A stretch of DNA of 64,000 nt from Uloborus plumipes. Lineage: Eukaryota > Arthropoda > Arachnida > Araneae > Uloboridae. Each line of letters opens with the position of its first letter. The first letter of the stretch is position 1. The stretch is taken from the NCBI GenBank assembly GCA_038373865.1, contig JAXGGA010000073.1, forward strand, positions 309,844 through 373,843, read 5' to 3'. Below, piece after piece: positions 35,641 through 49,100 of this stretch. The position numbers and the translations under genes were made by a program. A model generated the notes under the pieces. That model worked only from the letters and a program-made list of their open reading frames with translations. It ran no database searches and was not told the DNA's origin.

Positions 35641-36825
35641 TTTCTTTTTAGCACATTGTTTGAACAAACCCAATCGATTTTCTTTACGCGTAGAACAATA
35701 GAACTAAGGAAGGCTGCAATGGTAATCCGAATTTAAAATATATCATTAGCATTATTTCTTTCTCCTTTTTTGAAATTACAGTATGAAGCAAGGCTTACAG
35801 CACAAACAAAAAATTATGTTGATGATTTCTAGTTCTAAGTAAATACACGCAGTCCATTGGAATAAATACCAGCACTACACAAGATAAAAAAGATCGACAA
35901 CGGTCAAAAGTGGAATCTGGTTATCCATTGTAACTGCGTGACACGACATTCCTCAATAAACAGTAAAGACAGGACATCATCTATAGGTTACAAAACGGTT
36001 TTTTCAATATTTGTCTGCTCTGAACAAATAAAGATTCTTGAAATAACATCATGTAGTACAAGGGATTTGAATTAAATTTTCGCAGAGAAATGAGAGGTAA
36101 ATTTTCTAAAATTGTATTAGAACAAACATTTTTCAAAACAAAACACTGTCCTGCTTCTTGTACTTGGTAATGTAGCGGATTTATTTGATTTCTCAAGCCT
36201 TTCCAGGATGACGGTGTTTCGTATAAGATATGGCCCGGTAAGTCCATTGAAACACGTTCCGCTTTAACTTTCACATTATTCTTGGACATCAGTAACTACT
36301 GTAAAACGGGGTGAATCGGTACACTTTTCAGCTTTGATTGTAAAACAAGAAGTTCTGTCAAGAACTAAACGAGCCTACTTTCCCGTACATCGACATCGGC
36401 ATTCTAGCATCTGATCATTATTCTCTTGATTATCTACGACTAAAAATTATGTCAAACATACCTTTTTAGCACTTGAAGCTGATTTCTAAAAGCAAAATAT
36501 ACCCCTCTCATCAGATGAAATAGACACATAAAAAGTAAATAAATGAATAAATAAAGCTTTGTCGCACCTTTTAAAGAATGTAACTGTTACAGTTCTTCCG
36601 TAGAAAAATTCCTCAATTGTTTTCAAAAAAAAATTAAAAGTACAAAGTACATCAAAACACATTTTATCAAAGAAAGAAAAAAAATAAAGAAAAAAAAAGA
36701 AAAACTCGTCCGTTGATAAAATGTCTCGAACTTCACTTTTAATCCGTTGCCAGTTGTTAAATATAAATAAAGAATAAAATGCCCTCTTGAATGAAACATT
36801 TTTGTTACAAAAAAAATCGTCTGCC

Positions 36826-36862
<37 letters not shown>
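36826..36862. repeat. (TAA)n microsatellite
   Basis: A pure AAT/TAA trinucleotide run. On the minus strand it creates a spurious poly-Leu frame. Confidence 0.9.
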
Positions 36863-36865
<3 letters not shown>

Positions 36866-37019
36866 TCAATAAAACAAATGAATAAATAAACAAAAAATCG
36901 TCTGCACAGTCAGTCATTTTTTTTTCGGACTGTTTACTCAAAAGTTATTGCTTGAGCGGTTCAATGTTGAACGAAAAATTGTTCAAATCGGAAATGTAAA
37001 TACGGGAATGAAGTATCCT

Positions 37020-37480
37020 TGAAAAGTTCTTTCCAACAAAAAAAAGTTTGTTCAAATCGGACTGTTCATTAAAAAGTTAGTATCGCGGGACCGGTTATTT
37101 GAACGGCTCAAAGTTGAACCAAAAATTGTTCAAATCAAAAAATCAAATATGGGAATGAGCTGTACTCGCCGAGATCTTTCCAACAAAAAAAAGTTTGTCC
37201 AAATCGGAATGTTCATTCAAAAGTTATTAGGGGGGGGGGGGCAGACAGACAGACAGACAGACCGACCGACGCACAAATTCCCCATCTCCATACCCTACTT
37301 TCAAATTTTTAATTTTTCGATATTTATTTCATTTTTTTTTGTTTCTTTTTGACTTTTTTTTACTTGGCGATATTTTTTGAACTTGGCGATATTTTTTGGA
37401 CTTGGCGATATTTTTTGGACTTGGCGACATTTTTTAGATGCATTAAGCCAATTTTAATGCTTTTTTCGTCTCTTTATTTT
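37020..37480. repeat. Degenerate interspersed repeat with CAGA tract and 20-bp tandem units
   Basis: Near-duplicate segments TTCAAATCGGACTGTTCATT (37054) and GTCCAAATCGGAATGTTCATT (37197) are followed by poly-G, (CAGA)n at about 37243-37262, and four tandem units of ACTTGGCGATATTTTTTGGA at about 37360-37435. The arrangement resembles the 3' part of a common arthropod retroelement remnant. No coding region is left. Confidence 0.45.
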
Positions 37481-37536
37481 CAACGGGAAAGTAGGCTAAA
37501 AAGTAGTTGAAAGATTTTTTTTTTTAATTTGATTTT

Positions 37537-37632
37537 TTGGGCATACTTTGATTCAGGTGACTTTTTCTGCATACATTTTATGACCGGAAATACTACAGTG
37601 GAAGTACTTTCTGTGCGTTTTAACTTAACACG
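37537..37632 (+). repeat. Direct repeat, left copy
   Basis: Shares the block from GGGCATACTTTGATTCAGGTG to AGTGGAAGTACTTTCTGTGCG with 38126-38222, at roughly 85% by eye. The spacing is about 590 bp. Confidence 0.6.
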
Positions 37633-38125
37633 GTAAAAACTTCGGTCTTGCTTTATTTTGATATTCCGAGCAAAGACAAAACATTTTGAGCCAGTTATGA
37701 TTTTTATATATCGGAATTTAGGGGTGTTCTGAATCACCCCGCTGATAGGGGTCAATCGGAATACATATTAATTTTTTTTTCAATTGAACCTGTAACACCT
37801 GTCTCACAAACATGAGTAATATTAATGGGGAGAATAAGAATAGATAGTTACTGTCAAATAAAAGTTTATTTTCTATACCAGTAAACGTTATGAGTTGTCA
37901 AAATTCAAAATAATTTTCAACTTATGAAAAATGAAGCAGCGCACCCCAAATTGCCAGCTTTGCTGGCACAAGACAGCACAAGTTCAACTTCCTCAGTTGT
38001 CTGTCAGAAAATAATTTGCCGATGTTGTCAAGGTTACAAATTCGAAAATAATAAAGATTTTTTACCCTAAAATTAATGGATTGATTTTGTGTTTAGTTTT
38101 AATGATAAAATTTTTTTTACTATAA

Positions 38126-38222
38126 TTTTTGCTCATACTTTAAATTCAGGTGGTTTTTTCTGCATATATTTTATAACCAGAAATACTAAAGTGGAAGTAC
38201 TTTCTGTGCGTATTTCAAATAA
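38126..38222 (+). repeat. Direct repeat, right copy
   Basis: Second copy of 37537-37632 in the same orientation. Either a segmental duplication or the flanks of a decayed element. No TG...CA borders were recognised, so an LTR origin is not supported. Confidence 0.58.
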
Positions 38223-38394
38223 CTTAACCCGCCTTTTTGTTTTTCTTGTCTTGTTAATTAATCAATTAACTTCTTTGGACAGTCTAAATACATGGTGTTT
38301 CATATTGAATGTGACAAAAAAAGAACACGATTGTGAAGGTTGTAATTGATATATTCAGAAAATTCAAATTCATCTGAAAACTACATTTATTCAA

Positions 38395-38830
38395 GTTTCT
38401 ACTGGTGCTCAATATGTACATCTCCGATGACACGACAAATGTCTACAAGGTAATCAAGCTCCAGCCACACTTGTGATAGCATATCCCTTGTGATGGAGTT
38501 CAACACTGCAGTTATCCGCTGCTTCAGTTCCTCTAGTTCTGAGGAAATGGAGGCACAAACACCTAGTCTTTAACCAAACCCCAGAGAAAAAATCAGAAGG
38601 CGTTAGATCTGAGGATCTTGCCGGCCAATGAAGAAATGTTAAATCATTTTTCTCAGAACGGCCAATTCATCGATGGGGTAGACGTTCATTTAGGAACTCA
38701 CGTACGTTTTTATTCCAACGTGGGGCTGCACCATCTTGCTGCGAAAGGAAATCAGGAACAGCTTCCTCAGCTGGGACAGCAACCAATCAGAGAGGTGACG
38801 TCGTAACGTCCTCATCTCTTGGTAAACGTC
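38395..38830 (-). pseudogene. Mariner-like transposase fragment (FFLWG lineage)
   Basis: On the minus strand it reads SQQDGAAPRWNKNVREFLN, a stop, IGRSEKNDLTFLHWPARS, then SSDLTPSDFF and, after a one-base frame break, LWGLVKD. These are the second and third catalytic-Asp blocks of this transposase type. Several stops and indels follow before the terminal segment near 38400 (QVWLELDYL-like, out of frame). The N-terminal half is not recognisable. Non-functional. Confidence 0.7.
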
Positions 38831-39001
38831 CCCAAAAATTGTTGTACGAAAACGCATTACGCTTTATCCTGCATGGACGACATTTTGTTTAACAGCACCT
38901 CTAGCACCGTGTTCGTCATTCGATGATTTTTAACTGCTACCAAACAAAACTTGTGTAATTGTAGTTGCAGAATAAATTTGTTTTGGCTGAATAAATATAT
39001 A

Positions 39002-39659
39002 CAGGGTGTCCACTCCTATCGCGGACCAATAGCTAATTTCTTAACCGTTAGAGATAAGCATGTAGTTCATTTAGGAAAAAATCTCTAAATTGCAAAAGGA
39101 ATTTTGGGTCTATTCAATGTTTTTCAAAAAGTCAAATTTTGAAAGAGTTACGAAATTTAGATTTTTATACAGCCCCCCAGTCCTATCAATCATATTTCGT
39201 AAAACCTTCTTGTCACTGTAACGTTTAAAACTGAAAAAAAAAAAAAAATCACTGTTCTCCCACAAAAATTGACCGAGTTATGACGTTTTGAAAAATCAAG
39301 ATTTTGAAGGATTTTGCATACGATCCCTTAAGCGATTTCTCGATGACGCCATGAAATAATGCAAAATCTTGATTTTTCAAAACGTCATAACTCGGTCAAT
39401 TTTTGTTGTAGAACAGTGATTTTTTTTAAGTTTTAAACGTCACAGTGTCAAGAATGTTTTACTAAATATGATTGATAAGACTGGGGGGCTGTATAAAAAG
39501 TTAAATTTCGTAACTCTTTCAAAATTTGATTTTTTGAAAAACATTGAATAGACCCAAAATTCCTTTCGTAATTTGGAGATTTTTTCCTAAATGAACTATA
39601 TGCTTATCTCTAACGGTTAAGAAATTAGCTATTGGTCCACGATAGGAGTGGACACCCTG
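39002..39659. mobile_element. Fold-back MITE, copy 2, nested in the decayed mariner
   Basis: Same family as 11557-12207: starts CAGGGTGTCCACTCCTATCG, ends in its inverse, with TA on both sides (39000-39001 and 39660-39661). Arms of about 320 bp are separated by a loop near 39310-39350. Its host transposon continues on both sides, so this is a second independent insertion into another mobile element. Confidence 0.83.
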
Positions 39660-39719
39660 TATATTAGGGCAGTCACACTGCGCTATCCTTTTTGTCCCAT
39701 TCAATATGAAACACCCTGT

Positions 39720-40092
39720 GTTATGGAAAGCCATGGCAGTGACAATTTCATTTTAGAACACGCAACGTTGTGACGCACATTTTTTGAGTGTATTTTAATT
39801 ATCTAAACGAAAGTAGCGGTTGATGTTTTTTTTTCATTCTTTCTTTTTTTCGGGTGATTTTAAATTGGGTTTTTGGCACTTGTTTTTAATTTTTGTTTCG
39901 GGTAGCACAGTGGATAGAAATGCCGCAAGTAATTCACAGAACATTATTCGACAGGAAGGATATTCGATAAGTTATAAAGAGCTCTTATTTTACCATTTAA
40001 ATTCTGTTTGGTTCCAAGTCATTTATTTACTGGAAGCATTCCTACTTTTCCTAAAGTATTTCTTTTCACGGTTCGATTTATTATTTTTCCAG
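39720..40092. other. Stretch immediately upstream of the first recognised IR gene 2 exon
   Basis: T-rich and open in the frame of the exon at 40093 back to an ATG at 39820. The translated sequence is low-complexity and unlike an IR, so I do not treat it as coding. A short signal-peptide exon for gene 2 was not identified. Confidence 0.4.
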
Positions 40093-40196
40093 TGGAATCC
40101 GTACTCCATTCTTCGCAAGGATAAAAACAACGTAACCTACTTGGACGGCATAGCCAGAGATGTTTATGAGACAATGGAGTGGTCCATGAATTTTAA
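40093..40196 (+). CDS. IR gene 2 exon a (S1)
   Basis: Acceptor TTTTTCCAG, donor GTATGT. Encodes WNPYSILRKDKNNVTYLDG to WSMNF plus AA (phase 2), one codon longer than gene 1. Confidence 0.8.
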
Positions 40197-43100
40197 GTAT
40201 GTAAATGATTCCAAAATTACAGTGGTATATATTTTATTAATGAACATTTTTTTTTTGTTTTTTTGTAGTTTATGAGATATACTATGCTGGTATGGGATAA
40301 ATTAAAACTGGATGGTATCTCAATGTCATCGTGCAGAAATATTTCATATTAAGACAACTAATATCTGAGAAGCGTAAAAGCATCATAAAAATTTCATGTA
40401 TTGCTTCATTAATGTGAAGATAAAACTGCAAAAAAGAACTATGTAAGAGGAATCTTCATGTACGAATCCTAGTTCTCCGAACTCGAAGCAGAATCACTTC
40501 GAAATGAAAGAAACACGTGCATAAAAATTCCCTCACTACTTTTCCTTTTCCCTTGCTAGACTCATTAGTTAGAGTCGTCTCTCTCAATTAGCATTGTGCT
40601 TAAAGTTTTTTGGGTACGTAGTCGAAAAGTAAGCTGTTCGCTGCAGAACTGCTTACTTTCCGTATTCAACGGAACTTTTGCAACTTTCACACGGATTGTG
40701 ACAGTGATCAAAGTTTGATCGAAAAAATAAATGAATAAATAAGCAAATAAAATGTCTTCGATACACGCGAGATTTTGACCTTCGATACAGGAGGGAGATC
40801 GTGACCTTCGAAACTGGATGGAATCGTGACTCTCGATATAGGGAAAATAATGACTTTGATCGGCGAAATAGTGACTTCATACAGGCAAGATTGTGACTTT
40901 CGACACTAGATGGAAAGTAAAAGTAGGAGATTGTGGCTACGCTACTCATTTTGTCTCGAAGTTCCGCCGCTTGTTTCGTTCTATCCCAAGATAATGTGGG
41001 TATATTTGCACGAGCCACGGAAAAAAAAATCCATGAAATAAGAGCAACTAATGGTTAAGACATTTTGTTTCATTTTTTATATAAATGAACTTTATTCATA
41101 CAGATGTATATTTCACATGACTATGAAATTCGTTTTTTTCACAGTCGATTAATGTTTTATAGGTATGAGTTGAAGATGCAACCGGATCTTGTATTTGGCT
41201 CTATAGGACCAAACAACACGTGGTCGGGGATGATTGGATCAATGCTTGCTAAAGTAATTTTACGCTTATGATGAGCTCTTGAAGCAGATGAACTAATGTT
41301 TTAGTATTTTCGTATTTTATATGCCTAAAATATGTATCTCAAATGGCAAAATTTATAGCACTCGATTAAGTCAATCCCTATATCGGCGTTTTTCTTGTTT
41401 GATTTTCATTAAGAGAAACATGTTTCCAGTTTGGTTACCAGCCACAAAATTAGCTGTCATTACGTGAATTAGCGTTGGGTAACTTCACGCAGCCCTCAAT
41501 TTCTGACTTCTATAAAAGGCTCAGTGCTGCAGTCTCGTAGATAGATAATGAAATAGGTTTTCTACTCAGATTTATTTTATACTTAAAAAAAGTTGGCAAT
41601 ATTGCACTCAATAGTTCTGGAGTTACCGTTTGGAAGCAACTTCTGGAATTAGTTGACAGTCCTCTGTCTGTATTGCATATCCATTTATAGTATTACCGTG
41701 CAATGCCATAAATGATAAAAAATTTGTGATGTTGTCAAGTACTAGGGTTAAGTTTTTAAAACAATTAGAAATTTTATTTTTCTGCTTTAAAGTTGCACTG
41801 CTTTTATTAAAATAGTTTTTCTCATCTTATTTCTACCGCTACTCAATGTTGCTCTAAATGGCAAGAGAACTTTAAACCAGGCTAACACTTCATTCAAGAA
41901 AGATTTAATAGACGACAGGTACCGAAATCGACATACCATTTAGTTTTTCAGCTCTAAACCTATATCTGAGGTTCGATACTAGCAAGTTTAAGCAGGTATA
42001 TAAATTAGAATCTTATATTCTGCCGAAATACACTGCTCGACATTGAAAATGCAACACCAAGAAGGAGTGGTCAGAAATTGATGAAATTTGGTAAGAAGAC
42101 AGAGACAGCATGGAACAATAAGTGATATTTATTTCAAAATAAATAAGCAAAATTTAGAGCGAGGACGGCGTCGGCTCAGTAAGAAGTAGGACCACCGCGA
42201 TGCACGAAGAAACACGTCTAGGCATGGAGTCAATAAGCCTGCGGATGGTGTCCTGAGGGATGGCACTCCATTCCCTTTCAACCATTTGCCACAGTTCGTC
42301 CTCTGAACGAGGCAGTGACAGGCTCTGCAAACGGCGTCCAATCACGTCCCACACATGTTCGATTGGTGACAAGTCAGGAGAGTATGGTGGCCAGGAAAGC
42401 ATCTGTACACCTCGTAGAGTATGTTGGCTGATTCGAGCACTGTGAGGCCGGGCGTTATCCTGTTGAAAAATTGCATTTGGCAGACCCTGAAGGTAGGGGA
42501 TTGCCACCGGCCGCAGTACATTATCTACATATCGTTGGGCCGTCATAGTGCCCCGAATACGAACTAGAAGTGATACGGAATTGTATGCAATAGCGCCCCA
42601 AACCATTATGCCACGTTGTCGCGCTGTGGGGCGTTCCACAGTTACTGCCGGCTTCAATCTTTCTCCACGTCGACGCCACGCACGTATGCGATGACTATCG
42701 CTGGAAAAACAGAAGCGGGATTCATCTGAGAACACTACGGTTTGCCATTATGCCATCCACGTCGCTCTGCTCCAGCACCATTCCAAACGTTGGAGTCTGT
42801 GCTGTGAGGTCAATGGCAGTCTTCTTAGCGGGCGCCGTGATTGCAGGCCACGTGCAACCAGTCGACGGGAAATGGTTCTGGTCGACACAGGAACATCCAG
42901 GGTACCTTGCACGTGCTGCAGAATCGACGTACAAGTGACTTGCGGGTCCGCCACAGCTTGTCGGTGAATCCGTCGATCCAAGCGGTCTGACGTCACTCTG
43001 GCTGCACCTGCACCCCTCAATGTGGCTACATTTCCTCTTTCCAACCATCTCCGACACAGCCGATGCACAGTGCTTGCATCCATGTGGGTATCAGCTGCAA

Positions 43101-46100
43101 TTTGACGTATGAACCAACCTCCCCTTCTCAGTCCGATCACCATACCCCTTGTAAAGTCGTCTATATGCTGGAAGTGTCTTCCTTGAGAACGCCTTGGCAT
43201 TTCCTCCTTTCACACGTATCCTTCGAGACAAAAACCAAATTTCTCCGATAATTAGTCTGGCAGAAAAACCAACATGAACATAGCCCACTTTTCAACTTCA
43301 TTCTCTTATATCTTACTTCACGTGCGTCGGAGAGCTGCGCATTTCATATCATTTGCATAACTCAGTGACGTGCGTCTACGGTAAAATTTGCATGAATTTC
43401 TGACCACTCCTTCTTGGTGTTGCATTTTCAATGTCGAGCAGTGTACATGCCAATTTTGTGCAAAATGTACATATTTGGAAAATTTGTATTTGTTTAGATT
43501 TTTTTTAATGACACTGCTAGAAATGGGACCACAAAACCGACATACGAACAAAAAGCACCCGACGAGTCAGTCAGATATTGCAACAACTCCTTTTATTAAC
43601 TCACAATGACATAAAATTGTTCTTCGATTATCACTTTAATATTTTGGAACCTATATTTGCGTTATGTGAGACTTACAGAGCCTATTATATATCAACAACA
43701 ACGAGATATGAAAATATTTATATAAAAAAACAGAAAACCATCAAAAATAAAATTCTGAAGGTTTAAACAATGAAATATTATAAAGCAAAATCAGTCAAAC
43801 AAAGTTTAATCGTACTGAAAATGTTGCATTTAGTCTAATGCTACGGTAGTTTGCTTATAAGAAATACGCTCAAGTATATCGGTTTACAGACACACTCAGG
43901 TGTGTCGATTTATAAACAACACAAATATATACTCCTGCAATTTTTCTATGGTAATGATTAATTATTAGTAAAAACTGTAGTTATTTGAAAAGTTCAGTAT
44001 TTCAGCAATAAAATAGTATGTTGAAACATTTTTTACCTCTATTTCTGGAACAGTAAGCTCTTGAAGATAGCAGACCAAAACATTCAGCGTGAACAAAAAC
44101 TAATTACATATTTCTGCAATACAATACACACTGACACTTGACTGAAATGACACCCACTGTCCATTGTGTTAATTCCAGCTACTGCATACAATAGAAAAAG
44201 TTCATATTTTCCCCGATAAGGTGGAACACATTTTAGGATAGAAAAACACTGGTATGTCGGCTTTCGTACCGATGTCGGTTTTCGAGCCACTCCTCAAAAA
44301 GATAAACCTAATCTGGCAGCGTCGAATGCTGTAATCAGGATCTGCGTAGCCTCCGCAATGCTGCCAGGTTAGATTTGCCCCAACCATAGTTATTAATTCT
44401 TCTATAGGATAAATATACAATAGTTTGAAATATTGCTCCTTCCCCTTTTCTGACAAAGACAGTATAGGTATCAAAATATGAGTGAGACAGTTGAAAATTA
44501 AATGTAGCTCCAAGTTACCCTGAACATAACAACCATGGCTTTTAAATTATTTACACGAATAAAAAAAGTTTTTTACACATTTCTTGATTTATATTCTTTT
44601 CTGTTGCTTCTTTCTTTTGCAGGAGACTGACATATCAGGACCCTATTTCATCACCACTCAGAGAGCTTCAGTTGTTGACTTCAGTCAGGCATTTTTATTC
44701 TCGGAGCAGGGTATAGTCTCGGGTCTTGTGCCAGCCTCTAAAGATCCCTTAGTTATATTCAAAATATATTCCTTACAGGTTTGTTTTTGAACATTTGGCA
44801 TCAATCTGACATAATAGAGTCGCACCTCTTTAATTCGTTCATGCTTAAAACGAATTACTGCTAAAACGAGCTAATTTTTTTTATCCCTGTCCGATTGCTC
44901 GTTATTTGCTTCCTTAGGAATAAGACAAACTACCGTTAAGATAATTCATTTTTGAGGTCTCTTGAAGTTTGTTTTAACAAGATTCGACTGTTGTATTTAT
45001 AACAGTAAGAGAGACATTTTCGTTCAACATGATGTTCAAAAAGTTACCGGCCATAAGCCATGCAGCACCAAAAATAATACATCACAGCTAGGTCATGACA
45101 TCCTGATATCGCAGTTTCGTCATTATTACGGATTCATCAGTCAGTATTAAGGCTTATGGGAGTAACTTACTGCATATTACTTAAGCTTTTGCCTTCATTT
45201 TTCGAGTTAGCGGACAGTGGTAATTCTAAGATTATCTGCCATTAAAAGCATGGTGGAGCGGACCTTCATTTCTGCCTAAAGTGAAAAAATAATGCCTCAG
45301 TTCCTTTTCTGGGAGGTTAAGAAAAGGTTCTCTGCATTTCCTTAAAGACAGGTCTGGATTTGCTCCAAATTTAGGCCACGAACTTCTTTATCTACTACAG
45401 TCCAACCAATATAGTCATGTAAGAAATATGTTCCACTCCTCTTTTCCTTTGGATTAAGTCATTGGTGCCCAGCCTATCGCCCGCGAGCTGTATGTGATAT
45501 ATATATAGCCTGTTGTTAAGTTCAATGTTATAGCTTGAAAAATATGTACTGAAACCTCTCAAATGAACTGATCATGTTCATTCAGTATTATGAATGGTTA
45601 CTACAAATTTGAAGGTAAATATTCAGAAATTGGCTTCTAAAAAACAGATGGAAATTTTGTGACAATAGAATAAACATTTAGTAATGATAAAAACGATTCT
45701 TGGTATGTACGTTTCTTTCATTAGTTTTGTTTTCCCATGCTATCTAGAAAACAAGTAAATGTATTTTATTTTGTATGTGTTCTGGGCTCGAGAGGTTTGT
45801 TTTAATGTGATATTTTTCCAGTGGGTAAAAGAAGGTTGAGTACCACTGGGTTACCTGTGATTACCGCTTCATTATTCTCCAAAATTTTAAGTATTACCAC
45901 ACTTCATTGGTGTCCAAATTGGGTAAATAATCGACAACATTGGCGCAGTATAGCCTATGATATGAAGTTGCTTGTGACATTAAACCAAATAAAACCAACT
46001 TACCGATTTTAACTACATTGGATATAGTATCACGTAACCAAATAATTTAGTGTGATGCATAATTCCATATTGTTTTCAATAATAAAATTGCTTTCTTGTA

Positions 46101-49100
46101 ATTTTCAGGTATGGTTGTGGACGATTTTCGCAATAATGATAGCTACGTGCACAGCCTTTGCGACTTACACGTTGCATTCAGAGCATAAAACAAAGCGGGT
46201 AGCAGCATTCTTTAAGTTCTTTTGGCTGTTTTACGGCACTTTGCTTGGGAAAGGTAAGCTGTCCAAGCTTTTTGTTCAAAAGCGGGTGAAAATATTTTTT
46301 CTTTTTCAAATACATATATCTAATGAAATACTTATTCACTTTAAAAAAAGCTGACAAGCTTATTAAACGATAGAATTGCTTTTCGTGAGTTTTTTTTTTT
46401 TTTTTTCAGTTATAATGATACTAATACACTGGCGGAAAAAAAAAACCCAACACCAAGAAAAAATTACTGTAGTAATGAAATTTGGGTAATGCAATTGTCT
46501 AGTTGACATGTTTAATTGATTAAATGTACAAGATCACTGGCTAATTTAAGCTCAAGAAAATGCTGTGCAAATGTGAAATTATAGTAATTTAATTGAGGGT
46601 GTAACCTCCAGAATTTTGAAGGTAAGCCTGAAAGCGTGGATGCATTATGTCACACAGGTGCCGAATGTCACTTTGTGGTATGGAGTGCCATGCTTGTTGC
46701 ACTTATTGTGTCAATATTAGGACCGTCGTTGCTGACTGTGGATGATGCTCGAGGTGCCGTCCAATGATATCCCATACGTTACCAATTGGAGATAGACCTG
46801 GTGATTTTGCAGGTCGTGGTAACATGTCAGCACTCTGCAGAGCACATTGCGTTACAGCAGCGATGTGAGGGCGAGCGTTATCCTGTTGGAAAACTCCCCC
46901 TTGAATGCTACTCATGAAGGGCTGTTCTACTAGTTAAATTACCAGACTGACGACAAATTTTCAGTCAGTGAGTTTGGGATAACCACAAGAGTGCCCCTGT
47001 TGTTGTTGGAAATCGCTCCAGAGTCCATGACTCCAGGTGTGGGTCCCGTGTGTCTAGGCCGTAGACCGCTTGGATGCAGGCGGTCCCCTGGCCTCCTTCT
47101 GACCAATATACAGCCACCACTGGCACTAAGGCAGAATCTGTTCATCAAAAATTACAACAGATCCTCCAATCCGACCTCCAGTGACATCTGTCTTGGCACC
47201 ACTGCCGTCGAAAACGGCAATGGTTTGCAGTCAATAGAATACCGGCTACAGGCTGCCTGGCTCGGAGCTGTCCTTGAAGTAAACAGTTTCTTAAAGTTCC
47301 TTGGGTCACGACGGTACCAACTGCAGCTCGAATGTCAGCCGCGGATGCAGTACGATGCGCCACAGTCGTACGCAAGATTCGGCGATCTTCCTTGTCAGTC
47401 GTGTCACGTGGCAGCTCGGAACTCGATCTTCTTGAGGTAGTACCATCCCTTGACCATAGCTTTCAATAATCATGCATGGGGGAAACATTCCACCCCAAGT
47501 CTTTCTGCAATATCGCGAAATGAAAATTTACCTTCTCGTAGCCAAATTGTACGACCTCGTTTAAACACGGTGAGCTGTTGATAATGACTTCTTCGTCTTC
47601 TTAAAGGCATTCCTGACCAACATGAACGCAATTCATCAAATTTCACGGAAAAATAATACTCACGAGCTTCACAACACGCTTTTAAAACAAGTCTTATTTG
47701 CATGTTTTGAGTGACGCCAGCTGCGCCACACTTATGCGCGGAGCGCGAAATTTCAATCAATGTCATCTTTCAGTTGTATAAACACGCCTATCAAATTTCG
47801 TTTATCTAGCTCAAGTCTTTCTTGGTGTTGGGATTTTTTTTCCCGCCAGTGTAGCTACTAACACAGCTAAATTTTAAAAAGAATTAGTTTTCACATCGTT
47901 TTATTCAAAAAAAAAAAAAAAAAACTTAGTGGATGTACTTTGTGTGCTGTGTTGCTTCTGTATGTGTGTGTGGGGGGGGGGGGACTGCATTTTAACCGCT
48001 CCAATTATCAATTCTTTTCCTTTCTTGTTTAAAAACAAATTTTTGCAATCTGGACTTTCTTTCAATGCCTACAAAATCAGTTAAGTGTTTTGTTGATTTG
48101 ATTCTTTGGGTGACATGAAATAATCAACTAATGGAAAATTGATTATTTTAATAATTATTGTTTGAAGTAAAATCGTAGTCAGATGCAATTGATAGGAGTT
48201 TTGAATTCATGAGTTTTTACAACTACCATGCTTTTCAAAATATTAAAATGGAAGTAACATAAATTTAATTATTTAAATATCATATTCCTAAACTAACCTC
48301 CTTCATAGTTTTTGTCATGTTGCTCTATTTTGACACACTGAAGAAAACTGATTATTTGCATTCTGAAACATTTCCGGCTAACAGTTTGCAACAACAGAAA
48401 ATATAAAGAGTAAAAGAAGTAAATATTATAAATCTTCAACAGAATTATTTTGAAAAAAGAGAAGCAAGTAGTTCCACGTGTTTTTTAACTTGTTTTGTTA
48501 GAACGTTTAGTCGCAGAAAAGTAATGTTGTACTTTTGACTTCCGTCATATTTTCGCGCTGGCTTCATTTTGTCCACTAATTGTTGATTGACGCAAGATGC
48601 TGATTTATTTTTAATGACTAAATTCACCGTGAGCAACTGTTGCAAATGCTTTACGTCAGAAATTCTTAGAAAAATGCTGAATGTGACGTCTTCTATATTT
48701 ATAGTCGATGTATCGCGAATCGGCGTGTCAAGGTCAGATAACTTTTCCACTCTCCACCCTTTTCTCCTACTGGTTGTCATAGTTTCGTCGCGATCGTATT
48801 ATTATCCCTCTCCAGACAATGATTTTTTCAATTACATGTGTGCAGAAGTAGCGTGGGATGGAACTTGGGGGCCGCAACCATGACAACAAGAAGGGGGAGA
48901 GGGTGGAAAGTGGAAAAGTTATTTGACCTTGACACGCCAATTCGAGTTAAAGTTTGACCACGCAGAGATGGCTGGTGACCTTGAAGCGGAAACGGGCCGC
49001 TTCACTTTATATAAGGCAAATGCGGATCCAGAATTGTTCCAAGGGAGGGGCGATTGCTTTTTTTTTCTACTTGCCCCCCTTTTTTTACCACATATCCTGG

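Larger units (their letters stand above)
38291..39719 (-). mobile_element. Decayed FFLWG-type mariner-like transposon
   Basis: Inverted ends CATGGTGTTTCATATTGAATG (left) and the reverse complement CAGGGTGTTTCATATTGAATG (right), with TA at 38289-38290. It encloses a minus-strand transposase remnant and a later fold-back insertion (39002-39659). The ends share CAGGGTGTT with the intact DD41D element at 54, consistent with a related lineage. Confidence 0.72.

Noticed and set aside
36486..36941. 151-codon minus-strand frame with a poly-Leu stretch
   Set aside because: The Leu run is the (TAA)n microsatellite. The rest is low-complexity AT-rich sequence without a recognisable domain.
37243..37440. 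CRISPR-like array of short repeats
   Set aside because: The 20-bp units are contiguous tandem copies without unique spacers, and the genome is eukaryotic.
37537..38222. Direct repeats as LTRs of a short retrotransposon
   Set aside because: No TG...CA borders, primer-binding site or coding remnant between them.
39820..40092. Open frame running into IR gene 2 exon a, as a possible N-terminal coding region
   Set aside because: A strong polypyrimidine-AG acceptor sits exactly at 40093, at the same point as in gene 1. The upstream translation is Phe-rich low complexity with no IR similarity.
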